Part shown: positions 47,135 to 58,838 of the stretch, in pieces
How the letters are laid out: each line of letters opens with the position of its first letter
How positions within the stretch are numbered: position 1 is the stretch's first letter
Source: Nissolia schottii
Taxonomy: Eukaryota > Streptophyta > Magnoliopsida > Fabales > Fabaceae
Assembly (NCBI GenBank): GCA_003254905.1
Contig: QANU01057563.1
Location: 296,983 to 360,982 of the forward strand
Reading direction: 5' to 3'
Length of the DNA: 64,000 nucleotides
Made by a program: the position numbers and the translations under genes
Notes under the pieces: generated by a model
The model's input: only the letters and a program-made list of their open reading frames with translations
What the model was told of the DNA's origin: nothing
Database searches by the model: none

Positions 47135-47601
47135 CTAATTATCTAGGAAGAACGAACACTTCATGAGACTGTCGTGTCCCTGTATTTGACACACCACAAC
47201 ACTCATCCAACACACGTGCCACACATGTCTGAAAGTGTCTGAAAGTTGTGTTCAAGCGTGTCTAAACCATATCTAGATGGTTTTTGAGCAATGTTTGTAC
47301 AATGTCTGAGTAAAAAAAAATAAATATTAAATAATTTATAATAATATGACCCCTAGAAAATTAGCAAGTATTGATACGTAAAAATATATTGAATGTTCCA
47401 TATATTTTGAAAGGAATTTGAAAAGTATTAAAAATTAATAGTTTGATATCAATTAAAGTACTATGATATTATTATAAATATTTAATTTTACACCTATATA
47501 TGTTGTGTCCATGTCTTGTAAAATTTTGAAATTTGTGTGTCGACGTGTCATGTGTCATATCCCGTGTCCATATTCGTGTCGGTGCTTCTTAGCTAATTAT
47601 C
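47135..47601. mobile_element. MITE with gacacgtgtc-type interior and target duplication
   Basis: ctaattatc occurs at 47135-47143 and 47593-47601. The enclosed 449 bp start taggaagaacgaacac and end gtcggtgcttcttag, clear inverted repeats that continue with gtgtccctgtatttgacac against gtgtcatatcccgtgtcc. The duplication may be read as 8 or 9 bp depending on the terminal base, so hAT and Mutator types both remain possible. Confidence 0.7.
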
Positions 47602-47651
47602 CTTTAAACAATCTCATGAAGAAACTTAACAATTTTACAGGCAAAATGAAA

Positions 47652-47652
47652 A

Positions 47653-47690
<38 letters not shown>
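47652..47690. repeat. (AT)n microsatellite
   Basis: About 18 uninterrupted AT units. Confidence 0.9.
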
Positions 47691-47696
<6 letters not shown>

Positions 47697-47941
47697 CAAA
47701 TGTCGTTCATAAGAACTGTTAGAACTAAATAGTTAAAAGTTTTTAACATTTCTCAATTTATGCATACCTCCCTTCATTTATTTAAGGACATTATTATACT
47801 AACTTCCATTAACCCTTAATTTTAAATTTTTAAACAAACACCAAAAACAATTATTTTATCCTTAAATCTTTATTTTATTTTTATTTACCCTATCTTCCAC
47901 CATCATTGCTGTCGCGATTCTCTTTTGTGAGAAAAAAATCA

Positions 47942-48088
47942 TCTAAAGTGAATCTCTCACTTTAGAGAGTAAAGTGAGAAATCTCACAATTGAATTAGTA
48001 AAGTAAATTTTGGGTCCCACTTTGTATTTTGTTAATCCAATGGTGCGATCGCTCACTTTACCCTCTAAAATGAGATCTCATTTTAGAG
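47942..48088. mobile_element. Hairpin MITE, family with taaagtga ends, copy 2
   Basis: tctaaagtgaatctctcact with ttagagagtaaagtgag on the left pairs with ctcactttaccctctaaaat and gagatctcattttaga on the right. It shares the arm core with the element at 10747-10892. Confidence 0.55.
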
Positions 48089-48600
48089 GATCCTCCTTCG
48101 ATAGGCTATTCTAAGAGAAAATATCACTACAGTAAAACTAGGTTTGATAGAGCTTTTTAAGAGGGTACGTTATTCATGCTCTTAGAAAAACATAAGTCAA
48201 TTTTTGGTGTTTAGTAAAAAAGAAAAGTTGGAGAGTTTTTACTTCTAAATTTTGACAGCTACGAACGCTCTTGGGAGCCTTCATAAGAAGTTTGTCAGAG
48301 ATGACTTTAACTCTTGAAAATTAAAAAATATTTATATATCCTTAAATTTTAATAAAAATTTAATTTTATTATTTACTAATTAATAGGAAGTGAAAATATA
48401 AATTATTTTTAATATTTATATTTATTATAATTATTTTACATTTCAAAAGTGACTTAATTATATATTTACCAAATATTATTCTTGTGATTTTTTTTAAAAT
48501 AAATAGATAACAGCTTTTAAGTTATTTTATAAATACTACTACTAGACTTTGTAATAATAGTTTTCAAAGAGCACAAAAAACTTAGGCCAACCATAACATT
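48089..48600. other. AT-rich stretch
   Basis: No gene. The phrase cactacagtaaaact at 48126 recalls a CACTA-like end, but no partner was found. Confidence 0.25.
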
Positions 48601-48604
48601 GTTG

Positions 48605-50440
48605 ATCTTGGTAACCAATACCCAAGAGAGGGGTGAATTGGGTATTTGGGTATTGAATTGGGTATTTAAGAAATTATTCCAATTTCGACAAATATTGCAT
48701 TTTCATGCAGTCAAAGATATTATGCAGCGGAATATATGAGTTAAGAATAAGCTTACTCTATGTTGATTGAATAATAAGATCAATAGAACAACTTATATAC
48801 AATTATCAACAAATGTATAATATTGCAATTCTCAAATATGCAAGACAATAATATAAATTTTTAATAAATAAAGAGATAGAGTTAGAGAAATTACAAACAT
48901 AGATTTATCCTGGTTCGACCACCCTTGTGATCTACGTCCAGTCCCCAAGCGCCTTGCTCAAGATTTTTCCACTATCATCAAGCTTCTAACTTAGGTGCTT
49001 GACAAAACTTTACATCCAAGAGCACTCTTCGCACCTTGTGCTTGAGCCTCAAGTAAACCACCTTAGGGATACCACACCCTAATCAATCTATAGGGATACC
49101 TCACCCTCTTTACAAGTGTATGGAAATTGTGTGTTTGATAAGAAACTCTCTCAAGAGTAGATAATACAAATTGCAGCTTTATAGGTGTATTGACAATATC
49201 TCTCTTTTTGCTCTTATGATGATGGAAAATATGAATCCATTGATAGTGTGAGGTATGAGGATGATAGGAATGAAAGGCTCCACTAGAAATGTGAGTTTAA
49301 TGAGTATTTATAGGGTTTCTAAGTGTACTAGCCATTACATCCAATTAATTTCTCATTTCTGTCCATTGAAAATTAGCAATTTCTGTCTTCTGTGACAGAG
49401 TCATTCGAATGACTCAAGCAAATATAGCCATTATGGCTTTTTTGTCAGCTCATTCGAATGACCATCAGAGTCATTCGAATGACTCCTGTTTGCTTGAGCC
49501 AAATTCATCCTTTTTCCCATTCTTTTGATTCCTATTGTCAATCTTAACCATTTTTAGTTCCTAGAGTCAAAAAATCATTTAAGAGCATCATTTTAAGAGT
49601 TTAGAGAGATATATATGTCAATTTTCCTTTGACAAGAATACCTTAAGTCCTAAGAAACTATATCATTTTGACTACTTGCTTGGACTTGGTATTCTTCACG
49701 AATCTTATCTTCCGCATAACCATGTTCTTCATGGAATAAACATTTTATGCTCAGCCTTTTAACCTTGAGCATCATATGAATATGTTCCTTCTTGTTCCAT
49801 CTTGTTCTTGATGCCTTGGACTTTCCTATACATAAGATCATTCACTAGAAAGTATAGTTAGTCCAATGTGTTTCAATATCTTAATATGCATCTTTAGATC
49901 AATCAATGCATCATGCATATACAATTAGGCAATGATCAAATTATTATATTAATCAAATAATATTCTTTGCCTATCATGCATGCATTCTAACGTTATAGCA
50001 TATATCCAATAGTTAATTCATCAAGCACATATAGAGAGTTATTGGATATGTTCTCAAAAGGATGTTTTTCATATAACATTGTATGATGTGTAAGCTATAT
50101 GATTACCATCAAGTTCAATCATACAAGATCAAATGTGTTAGATTTAGCATATAACATCATTTTGCATTCTAATTGTCATTATCTATTTATTATGTTCTAA
50201 TTGTCATCATCAAGATATATTAAATTAAATAGAACAGCTAGAGAAACCTAGTTCTACAAACATAAGCATAGACACTAAGCATGAACAATTAGAACATATT
50301 GTATTTGTCATCATCAAAACATATTGCATTAAACAATTGGAACAACTAGGGAAACTTAGTTCCACAAACATTACCGATCCAATCCAAGGTAGTAAATTGG
50401 ACTGAATATTTCTTACTTCATTCACTGCTACTGAAAATTT
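48605..50440. mobile_element. LTR-retroelement-like repeat, family not determined
   Basis: The opening region (gagaggggtgaattgggta at 48627) and the phrases tcctggttcgacc and ctacgtccagtccccaagcg (48900-48955) resemble noncoding parts of plant LTR retroelements, probably Copia-type. Three copies of tcattcgaatgac lie at 49400-49490. Near the right end a direct repeat of about 110 bp is seen (50205-50270 and 50308-50380, sharing catcatcaa and tagttc-acaaacat). No coding domains are visible. This is an old, incomplete fossil with uncertain limits. Confidence 0.4.
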
Positions 50441-50491
50441 AAAGGGTTTTCCTACTTGTTAAGAAACCTACGAAAGGTAAATATGTATGAA

Positions 50492-50775
50492 TTTTGCTAG
50501 TAAGTACCCTAAGGATACTTGTTAAAGGAACATAAATAATAAGTTTGCATAGAAAAAATTAAAACTTGTTTGTTTCTAATGATATTCAATGCTTTAAAAA
50601 ACTTAATGTTTTTTTTTCGTTTTGGCTTCCTTAACCAATGTCCTAAGGGCATTGGTTCTATGTGTTAAAAAAAACAAAAATATGGGGTACTAAATGCATT
50701 TAAAGCATTGAAAATATCAACATATTCTATTTTAGATTTCTTAACAAGTGCCTCTTAAGACATTTGTCAGCTTAA
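50492..50775. mobile_element. MITE, tgctaacaagtgccc family, copy 2 (possibly two units)
   Basis: The left ttttgctagtaagtacccta with ggatacttgttaaag pairs with the right ttcttaacaagtgcctctta. An internal ccttaaccaatgtcctaagg plus gcattggtt looks like an abutting right and left end, so two units may share a border near 50650. Confidence 0.5.
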
Positions 50776-50848
50776 CTTATATGAACCGTACCCACAGAGC
50801 ACCCACCCTACCCAACCCACTCAGACAGGGTTTAAAACTCACCCTGGA

Positions 50849-50887
50849 GTGGGGCGGGTAGATGCGGGGTGGGGCGGGGCGGGGTAG
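50849..50887 (+). repeat. G-run tract with quadruplex potential
   Basis: gcggggtggggcggggcggg is the core, giving four or more runs of four G separated by one or two bases. It lies in a locally GC-rich patch within AT-rich DNA. Confidence 0.6.
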
Positions 50888-51744
50888 GATATAGGGTGAA
50901 TCCACCCCTTACCTACTCCGCACCCTTTATATTATAATAGTATATTAATATTAATATATAAATATATGTATATAATAAAAAAATTATATAAAATTTATCT
51001 AATTCTAATTATTAAAATCTCAACAGTTGTAAAAAGCAAACCTAATTCCTAGTCACAAATTTGTTTTTCTTTTGTTCTTTTCTCGAGTCCGTCTCTCTCT
51101 CTTGCAGCGTCATACCGCTAGCCACCAACGGGACGAGTTCATCTCATTTACCTCCTCTGTTGCTCGTCTCTCTCTCTTGCGGCGACGTGCCGCCATTCAC
51201 CGACAAAGATAGTGAAAAATGATAGTTTTAAGAGTTGGGAAGCTACACAAGAGATAAGAAGTGACTTGGTTGCTACTTTGAACTTATTTGAAACTTTGAA
51301 CTTGGTTTCTGTGTGACTTATTGGAAACTTGGTTGTTATTTTATTGCTATTGAATTTTTCTATATTTAATTAATGTTGAGTATTAACTTTTGTGATACTT
51401 TATTATATGATTATGTTATTCTATATGTGGATTGAATTTTATAATATTTCAACAAGTGTTATAGAGAAAATGGCGGGATGGTTACCGGTAGAGCGGGTGC
51501 GAGTTAATTTTAATAATCTACTTTAAGCAAATGTATAAAATAAAATATATTAATCATATTCATTTTTTTTTTTACATTTATATCTTTGACATGATCGATA
51601 ATTACTCGTGCATAGCACAAATAAATACACTAGTTATTTTCAACAAAATGATATCAAAGCTAGTCATGCTATTGTTTTTTGGTTTCCTACATCAATATTT
51701 GACCGTTACTGGTAATAAGATCAACTAATCTAACTTAAAGCATT
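50888..51744. other. Intergenic stretch left of the solo LTR
   Basis: 51060-51220 has repeated ctcgtctctctctcttgc phrases (a direct repeat of about 100 bp). The G-rich start and the gcgggtgcgagtt phrase at about 51496 hint at an old TIR element. No gene. Confidence 0.3.
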
Positions 51745-54700
51745 GTGGTTGTAACATCCTAGCTAATTGCATACCCTCGAGTAGTACGCAATGCTCACTA
51801 GGTTGTTAATCATTTGGTAGGATTACTTATAGTCCCTTATTATCTTTCGAAAATACCAAAGTAAGGAAAATATGGACCATTTTAAAACTTTTCTATTTGT
51901 TACTTTATTTGCAAAATATGAGCTACGCGTGAATCAAACATATAATACAAACGATAGAGCGGAAGCTTAAAAGTGATAATCATTACTAGCAGAAATAATT
52001 ACATAACAAGTATCTGGTCCATCACATAGTACAACCAACGAAGTATCGTAATAGTTTACATATATAAGTCAAGTACATCAAAATACATCTCAAAATATAT
52101 CAAAATATGGAAAAATGTTCATCTGATGCCGAACTAGACTGGCTCGTCCTCGGTCCTCTACTGCTCCACGTGCGGCTCCTCGTAGCCCTCATACTCTTCG
52201 CCTGCTCCTGGAAGCATAAGCGAGTGGGGGTGAGAACAGTCGTCCTCAGTGGTTAACCTTGGCATCGGGGATCTCCTTTTTTCTCGCTTATCAACCCGGC
52301 CGCTCAGGTGTTTCTAAGTGAACAGGCATACTAACATCCTACTGATTATTATCTGGCCTAAGGTCCTGAACGGCTTTATCTACTTTACTAGGTGACTGGG
52401 GAACTAGTCTTTCTTATCTAAGTTCTCGTGCTCATTATCTTTACTTCGCGTATATACATAGGCCATCTTGAGCATTCTCTTGACGACTATACAGACATAC
52501 ATCATTATATACTTATACTTTACATACTCAGACATCATCAGATACTCATGCATCATATACTTATATACTCATTCATCATATACTCATGCAACTCATACAT
52601 CATATGCTCATGCTTGGGGAACATGGGGATTCTCTTACGCATACCGGCTCACCCGGGTTAGCGTCCTTCTTTTCATTCATCATATCTCATCATCATGCCA
52701 TTAACCTCTTTAACCGGTCCACCCTTTTGGGACTTGGTGAGGTAGCATCATTTACCAATCCACCCTTTTGGGACTGGTGAGGGGCATGTCCGTAGACGTG
52801 CCAAGGGAAAGGATTCCTATCATATAGCTACATACTTGTTCCCTAATGTTCAATTATGCTCTTTAAACTTTACGTGATTAACCTCTAGTTCTCATGATGC
52901 ATGATAGCATAATTATTCCTAACATACATATTCTAAAACATATTCCACATACATGTCATTCACGTATTTCATGCACATATCACGTATTCATATCATCGTA
53001 TTCGGATATCACCTAGACATATCACATTCATGCGTCATATATCGTAATCATGTCTCATATGGACGTATCACATTTATGCTTCACATAGACATATCTTGTT
53101 CATGTTTCATGTACGTATCATATGCATGTAGGCCATTAAGAATGCCTGAGGGTCGACTTGCCCAGGGGCAGCCTCCTCCATGTCATGTCAATGCTTGAGG
53201 TCTGCTCGCCTCTCTGGCGGCGTCCTCCATATCATGTCTGAATGCTTGAGTCGATACTCATGCTCTTTCAGCATATAAACTTTTCTTTCTCTTCCTCATA
53301 TCATTTCAGCATATTATCATCTTATCTTTCTCCTAGTATTTCTTCTTCTCTTTCATTTCTTGCACATAGCATGGCATACTAACATATTTCTTTAAATAAT
53401 CATAATGCATGGACTTACTACGTCACATAATTCACATTCTTTAGTCTTACTCGTCATACAAATACTTCATGCACTCATCATAAACATACCTCATTCATTC
53501 ATCATACACATACTTGTAATCCACTCAACACTTCGGGGTCCCTCCGCGGAACCCACTCAGCACTCGCACTCCAGGGATCCTCCGCGGAACCCTACTCAAC
53601 ACCACTACTGATGCTCACTCAGCCTTCTTCACGCAACCTTCCCAGCCTTTCCAGGGATCTTCCGCGGAACCCTACTACTACGGGTGCTCACTCAGCACTC
53701 TTCGCGTAACTTTCTTAGCCTTCCCAAGGATCTTCCGCGGAACCCATTCAGTACCACTCTTGGTGCCCACTTAACATTCTTCACATAACCCCCTCATCAC
53801 TCTAGGACTCCTCCGCGGAACCCAATCAGCACCGCTCCTGGTGCCCACTCATCAACTCTCTAGACTCCTCTCAGTCTCTATCCGCGGAACCTCTCAACAC
53901 CATCCAGGTGCCCACTCATCAACTTATCTAGACTCCTCTCAGTCACTCTCCGCGGAACACTCAGCACTTATCTCATTACTTATTTTCTCTCATTTCCTCA
54001 CATTCACTCCCCCGGGATCCTCCGCGAAACCCTCTCGGCACCGTTCCTGGTGCCGCTCAACAACTCTCTACACACTCCTTTCAACCACTCTCCGCGGACT
54101 ACACGGCTGCACCTGACGAACCACAATCTATTTTCTTTGTTTCTCACGCATTTCTTTCCCCCTTGCTCATGGATGTTCCTTGAGTTTTTCACATATTTCC
54201 ACCATCATATACTAAGCTAGTCCAGGTCACAGGACTCTTTGTGAATGCTCATGAAGAATGTTTTGATGAAGACAAATGAAGCAAGTTTCCAAAGGTCCAA
54301 GAAAGCTCAAAAACATCTAGTTATAGGATCTAGGAAATATGTTAAAGGTGATNTGGTAACACTCTTCAGAATCATCTCCTAAGTCCTAACATAGCATTTC
54401 TAACATCATTTATCATAAGGCATACAAGCACATACAAGCAAACATAAGCCACCAAGGGGTGACCAGAGCCAAGTTTACCCACTTGTAAAAGAACCTGGTG
54501 GTGATGAAGGAAGCTTGGAGTGAAGTCCCAAAGGCCTTGTTGTTTCCAAAGCTTGAGCTCCTCCTTTCTCCAAGGTGAAGAGCTTCGAACAAGGTGGAGG
54601 GGAAAGAGGTTATTCCTCTTGGTTTTGGAAGGAAGAAAATGCAACTAAGATGAGGAGACTATGGGGGTTGTGCTTCGGTCCTTGGGAGGTGGAAGAGGGT

Positions 54701-55317
54701 GGCAAGGATGCTTGGCTTGAGGCTTGATATTGGGTGTTCTTGGAGTTTGGTTTGGATGTGAGTTTTTGGAGGGGGTGGAAGATGAAATGTTCTTGAGATT
54801 TTAGGGGGAAGGCTCGGTTTTGGAGGGCAGATTGTGAGGGAATTTGGTTGATTTTTAGAATAAATAAAATGTGGCGAATAGTGGGAGGTATGGGCATGAG
54901 TATGGGTAAGTGATATGAGTTGGTGGAGTAAGTAAGAAAGGTATGGTGATGGGACTTTAGAAACACATTTTGGGGAATTGATTTTTGGTCCAAAAATTCT
55001 CCTTTAAACCATGCAGCCCTCTTCTTAGCTGCTGAGATTTCATTTTCTTCCGGTCCCGGTTCGCTCGTGTTTTATCGCTCGCAGTCTCGGTGCGTCGCGC
55101 ACGGTCGTCCGAAAAATATTTCGTTTATACTGTCGCGATCCTCTAATTACCCCCTACCTAAGGGTATTAATATCTAAAGGTGTTTATGAATTTTTCTCCG
55201 GGAAATTATTTTACCTATTAGTTTCCCATTTTAATTCCTTAATCGTGATTAGAAAGTTAATTAAATATTTATGTTTACGATTATTTTTCTAAAGAAAAAT
55301 CGGGATGTTACAGTGGT
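51745..55317. mobile_element. Solo LTR of a Ty3/Gypsy element, probably chromovirus (Tekay/Del type)
   Basis: The LTR runs 51750-55312 (3563 bp). It starts tgtaacatcc and ends ggatgttaca, a perfect 10-bp inverted repeat. It is flanked by the 5-bp direct repeat gtggt (51745-51749 and 55313-55317). There are no internal gag-pol sequences on either side, so this is a solo LTR left by recombination between two LTRs. The unusual length and termini fit the Tekay/Del chromovirus lineage; that placement is an inference. The intact target duplication suggests moderate to recent age, which cannot be dated without a second LTR. One undetermined base lies at 54353. Confidence 0.8.
53530..54110. repeat. 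Repeats with tccgcggaaccc inside the solo LTR
   Basis: About ten copies of cctccgcggaacc or a close variant, spaced 40-100 bp and separated by actcagcac and cctggtgcccactca phrases. They form a GC-rich block in the LTR. Confidence 0.75.
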
Positions 55318-55540
55318 TGTCCCTCCCAGTTACACAGGTTTTTGTAAGTAATTATATGCGGGCAATGTGCTGCCACCTTCCTACTTCAATTGTATACATA
55401 GTATAGTAAAATGGTTTAATGCAATTTTTTATTTCGCGATTTCTCTGGTTACATATGTTTCTATATGCGCGCCACTGCGTGCGTAGCTCGTAAGACTTGA
55501 TCTCTAGTAGCTCTTTTTTTATATATATAATATAATTTTA

Positions 55541-55710
55541 GGTTTAATTAATAAGTGTCCTAAAAATATTTATTGAACAACTTAAAGTGAAATAATTTTA
55601 TTAGAAAAATAAAATTAACAAGTTTTAAATGCAATAAAAAATATTAATATTTATAAAATATTTCACTTTAAGTTCCTTAACAAGTGTAGGATACTTGTTA
55701 GTAAAACTCC
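55541..55710. mobile_element. MITE, tgctaacaagtgccc family, copy 3
   Basis: The left taattaataagtgtcctaaa pairs with the right ggatacttgttagtaaaact. Inner cttaaagtgaaataattt pairs with aaatatttcactttaag, as in copy 1. Confidence 0.5.
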
Positions 55711-55955
55711 ATATATTTATCAATTTAATCTGTTAAATAACTACGACATGTTATGAAGATCATTTGTGTTAAATTTTATAAAAAATAACACCAATAAGAA
55801 TTTCATCACATAGTTCATGTTTGTGTCCATTTAAGGATTACATATTACATTGATTCGGTGTATGTAAAAGGTATCTCAATTGATTGCCGATCAATGTAAG
55901 GCTTTGTAGATATGATTTACAACATATGAACTTTTAATCTAACTATAAGTTTAAT

Positions 55956-56358
55956 TATAAAATATATATTTTATGAAAGAAAATTTTCTTCTTGGGCTCA
56001 TTGAGTGTTCTTGATTATCTATCTTGATAATTGTTCTCACTGCCAAGTAGATATTTTTTTATATGTTCAAAGAGTATTTTTCTCATACATTATACAAAAG
56101 TTTTGCACATATATAGTCACTAACATTAATCATTAAGATTTAATTAATATTTAACCCATTGAATATGTCTAAGTCGAGTAACTAAAAGACCCACTTAAGA
56201 AAGCGATCTCTCTAAAGATTCATTAATAAAATGTTGTAAAATAAATTACTTGTCATTAGATAAAAACTTATTTCTTAATATTTTTAAGAATGGATCTAAT
56301 ACAAGAACTTGCCCAAATTATAAGATAAAGAATGGATTTAACCATATTATTAACAATC
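55956..56358. repeat. 403-bp direct repeat, left copy
   Basis: Identical by eye to 56857-57259 with a constant offset of 901 and no indel. It ends immediately before the undetermined base at 56359. Left of it the flank is ataagtttaat. Confidence 0.85.
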
Positions 56359-56856
56359 NCACGAGGGCCTCGCGTGTTTGTTCGATCGAAGGCACGACGT
56401 CCTCTCTCTCGCGCGCTTGAAGGGGAAGTCGAATACCCTGTAGTCCACGAGAGAGCGAAGAGCAGTTAGGGGCGGCGACGGTGGCTTCTGCGGCGGCGAC
56501 GGCGGCAGACAAAGCGGTGGGGAAGGGGAGTGCGTCGTGCAGGTGGGTGCTCCAGGCTTGGGGATGAGGGGCACGAGTAATTTGGGGATTTTTGGGTGTT
56601 AGGGTTTTTTAATTTTTTAAAATGGGGCGGGTCGGGTCGTGGTCTTGGTTGGACCCGAATAGATCTGCTCCGCCTACGTGGCGTGTCCACGTGTCAAGCC
56701 GCGTCAGCGACGTCAAGCGCCACGTCAGCACCGTTACCCATCCACCGTTAACAGGGACTAAAACCAAATTTTGCTATTTTTCAGGGACTAAAACTTACAC
56801 AGAGGGACTAAAACCAAACTTTCCCAAATTACAGGGACTAAAAACTTAATTAACCC
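56359..56856. mobile_element. GC-rich insert between identical repeats, possible transposon 3' part
   Basis: About 498 bp, much more GC-rich than its surroundings (ggcggcgacggtggcttctg and similar). It closes with agggactaaaaccaaa repeats and ttaattaaccc, an ending common among legume transposable elements. It starts abruptly at the undetermined base, so the left end is missing. The overlapping arginine- and proline-rich frames on the minus strand are products of GC-rich composition, not supported genes. Confidence 0.45.
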
Positions 56857-57259
56857 TATAAAATATATATTTTATGAAAGAAAATTTTCTTCTTGGGCTC
56901 ATTGAGTGTTCTTGATTATCTATCTTGATAATTGTTCTCACTGCCAAGTAGATATTTTTTTATATGTTCAAAGAGTATTTTTCTCATACATTATACAAAA
57001 GTTTTGCACATATATAGTCACTAACATTAATCATTAAGATTTAATTAATATTTAACCCATTGAATATGTCTAAGTCGAGTAACTAAAAGACCCACTTAAG
57101 AAAGCGATCTCTCTAAAGATTCATTAATAAAATGTTGTAAAATAAATTACTTGTCATTAGATAAAAACTTATTTCTTAATATTTTTAAGAATGGATCTAA
57201 TACAAGAACTTGCCCAAATTATAAGATAAAGAATGGATTTAACCATATTATTAACAATC
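56857..57259. repeat. 403-bp direct repeat, right copy
   Basis: The second copy of 55956-56358. It continues without a break into unique sequence (atatataactaaacaag), whereas the left copy stops at an undetermined base. Confidence 0.85.
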
Positions 57260-57591
57260 ATATATAACTAAACAAGTCCGTGTATATTAATTAAGACGAT
57301 GGTGAATCTTGATCTCTTAATCAAGGATTTAATGTTAGAGCTCATAATAGAAAAAAAAAAAAAAAAAACCCTCCATTGGGAAATCTTTACCTCTTATAAG
57401 AGAGCTTTTAGTCAAATTAAATTAAGTTAGTCAAATTCCTAAAAGCAAGGCCCAAATGTTAATTGTTCAATGGAGACAAAAAAAAAAGTCATTGTAAATT
57501 GTCCAATCAATTTAAAGTCACATTACCTTAATTCATATGAATGGTCTTGTACTAAATGCCTCCTATGTTAATACAATTAAATTCTATTGTT

Positions 57592-57960
57592 GTTACAGAC
57601 CAGCCCACGGAAAACTAGATTGGGCCTCAAAGGTCCTCCGTGGATCATGAACCCGAAGCCCAACCAGTTCCCATCCAAGCTGGTAAAGACTAATAGCTCG
57701 GATCCAAGGGGAAATCATTGGAAACTATCACCGGGAACCATCACCAGGAACATACCGCATAATCTAAAGATTACCATGACGCTTCACGTATATAAAAGAC
57801 CCCACGACCAAGGTACAAGATCATGACCATGATTTAGACTTTGACACTATTACCTATAGACCCTGATTTGGGCGTTGGAGTGCTTGCAGGTACCGGTGCC
57901 ACTGCCCATTAACCCATTCCAGGAGATCCGGAGTCCAACCATACCCGAAGGAACCGACTC
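57592..57960 (+). mobile_element. LTR-like fragment of a Ty3/Gypsy or TRIM element
   Basis: The region is GC-richer than its surroundings. It contains a TATA-like tataaaagacc at about 57790 and, downstream, gatttgggcgttggagtgct followed by tgcaggtaccggtgcc. This order resembles the promoter and R/U5 part of plant Gypsy or TRIM LTRs. The possible left end tgttacag lies at 57592. No coding part or second LTR is visible, so it is an incomplete fossil. Confidence 0.45.
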
Positions 57961-58573
57961 TCGATACAATTGCTTATATCTTATTTTATTTATTTATTTA
58001 TTTTGATTTCCCACATGTCTCATCCTTTTGTAAGTAATATTGCTCAAGTATTGTGAAGCACATAATTGTTGACGACTCTCTTAACTATAATTCAAACCAT
58101 GGTTTGCTATGTTATGATGGACTAGCCATTTATTGCTAGACCATAGTTTATCGTATTTTATTTTATTTTATTTCCTACAAAATTGAACGAAATTTACTTG
58201 ATTACACCCTCTTTCATATCAGTGATTGCTAGCCCAAGTATATAGAACCAATCTATATATAATCTATATACCCACTTACTTGAAGGCATGTGGTGTTTAG
58301 GGCCCAAAAACTTAAAAGTTTGTTGTATGAATGGGCCTTACTTCAGTTTTCCTTGATGTTGATGGTTGAGATGGTCCAACGATGTTAGTTACAATCAATT
58401 CAACACAGGCCTAAGCCTATTAACTGGATTCCCAATTCCCAAGGCAATGGAAGGAATCAGAGACGGCCGGGTATAGCATTTCACCGCGCTGCAACTCATG
58501 ATCAACTCAATCATTGCAGTATCAAATACTTAGTATTTATAGTTTCTGTGTTTGGCCGATGATCAACCCATAA
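57961..58573. other. Intergenic stretch
   Basis: No gene supported. A GC-richer patch at 58430-58500 contains a short frame starting atggaaggaatcagagac that stops after nine codons. Confidence 0.3.
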
Positions 58574-58838
58574 CACTTTGATATTAAATAATTGCTATTT
58601 TTTTATTTTGTACAATTTTTTTGAAAAAATGACTGAAATATTTTAAAGTTAAAAAAATTACTAACATTTTATGAAATTATTCCTATTAATTTATTCATGT
58701 ATTACTTTATCTCTCTTTCACTACTTTTATTAAATAATAATATATTAAAAAAATGATAATTATTGTTATTACGAAAGTGAACAATTATTTAAAAATATGT
58801 CAAATTAAAAAGATGGGCAGCTATTTGAGAATAGAGTA
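58574..58838. mobile_element. Stowaway-like MITE 4
   Basis: The left ttgatattaaataattgcta pairs with the right gcagctatttgagaatagag. The interior has attattcctattaattt and aatgataatt phrases shared with the copies at 29.6 and 30.6 kb. Confidence 0.5.

Noticed and set aside
53405-54192. Histidine/serine-rich frames within the solo LTR
   Set aside because: They are translations of the tandem repeats of the LTR and are open in more than one frame.
54372-54993. 90- and 127-codon minus-strand frames in the right part of the solo LTR
   Set aside because: They overlap each other in different frames, lie inside an LTR and match no retroelement domain.
56318-56849. Arginine-, proline- and alanine-rich open frames in the GC-rich insert
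   Set aside because: Several frames open together from GC composition, one crossing an undetermined base; no domain visible.
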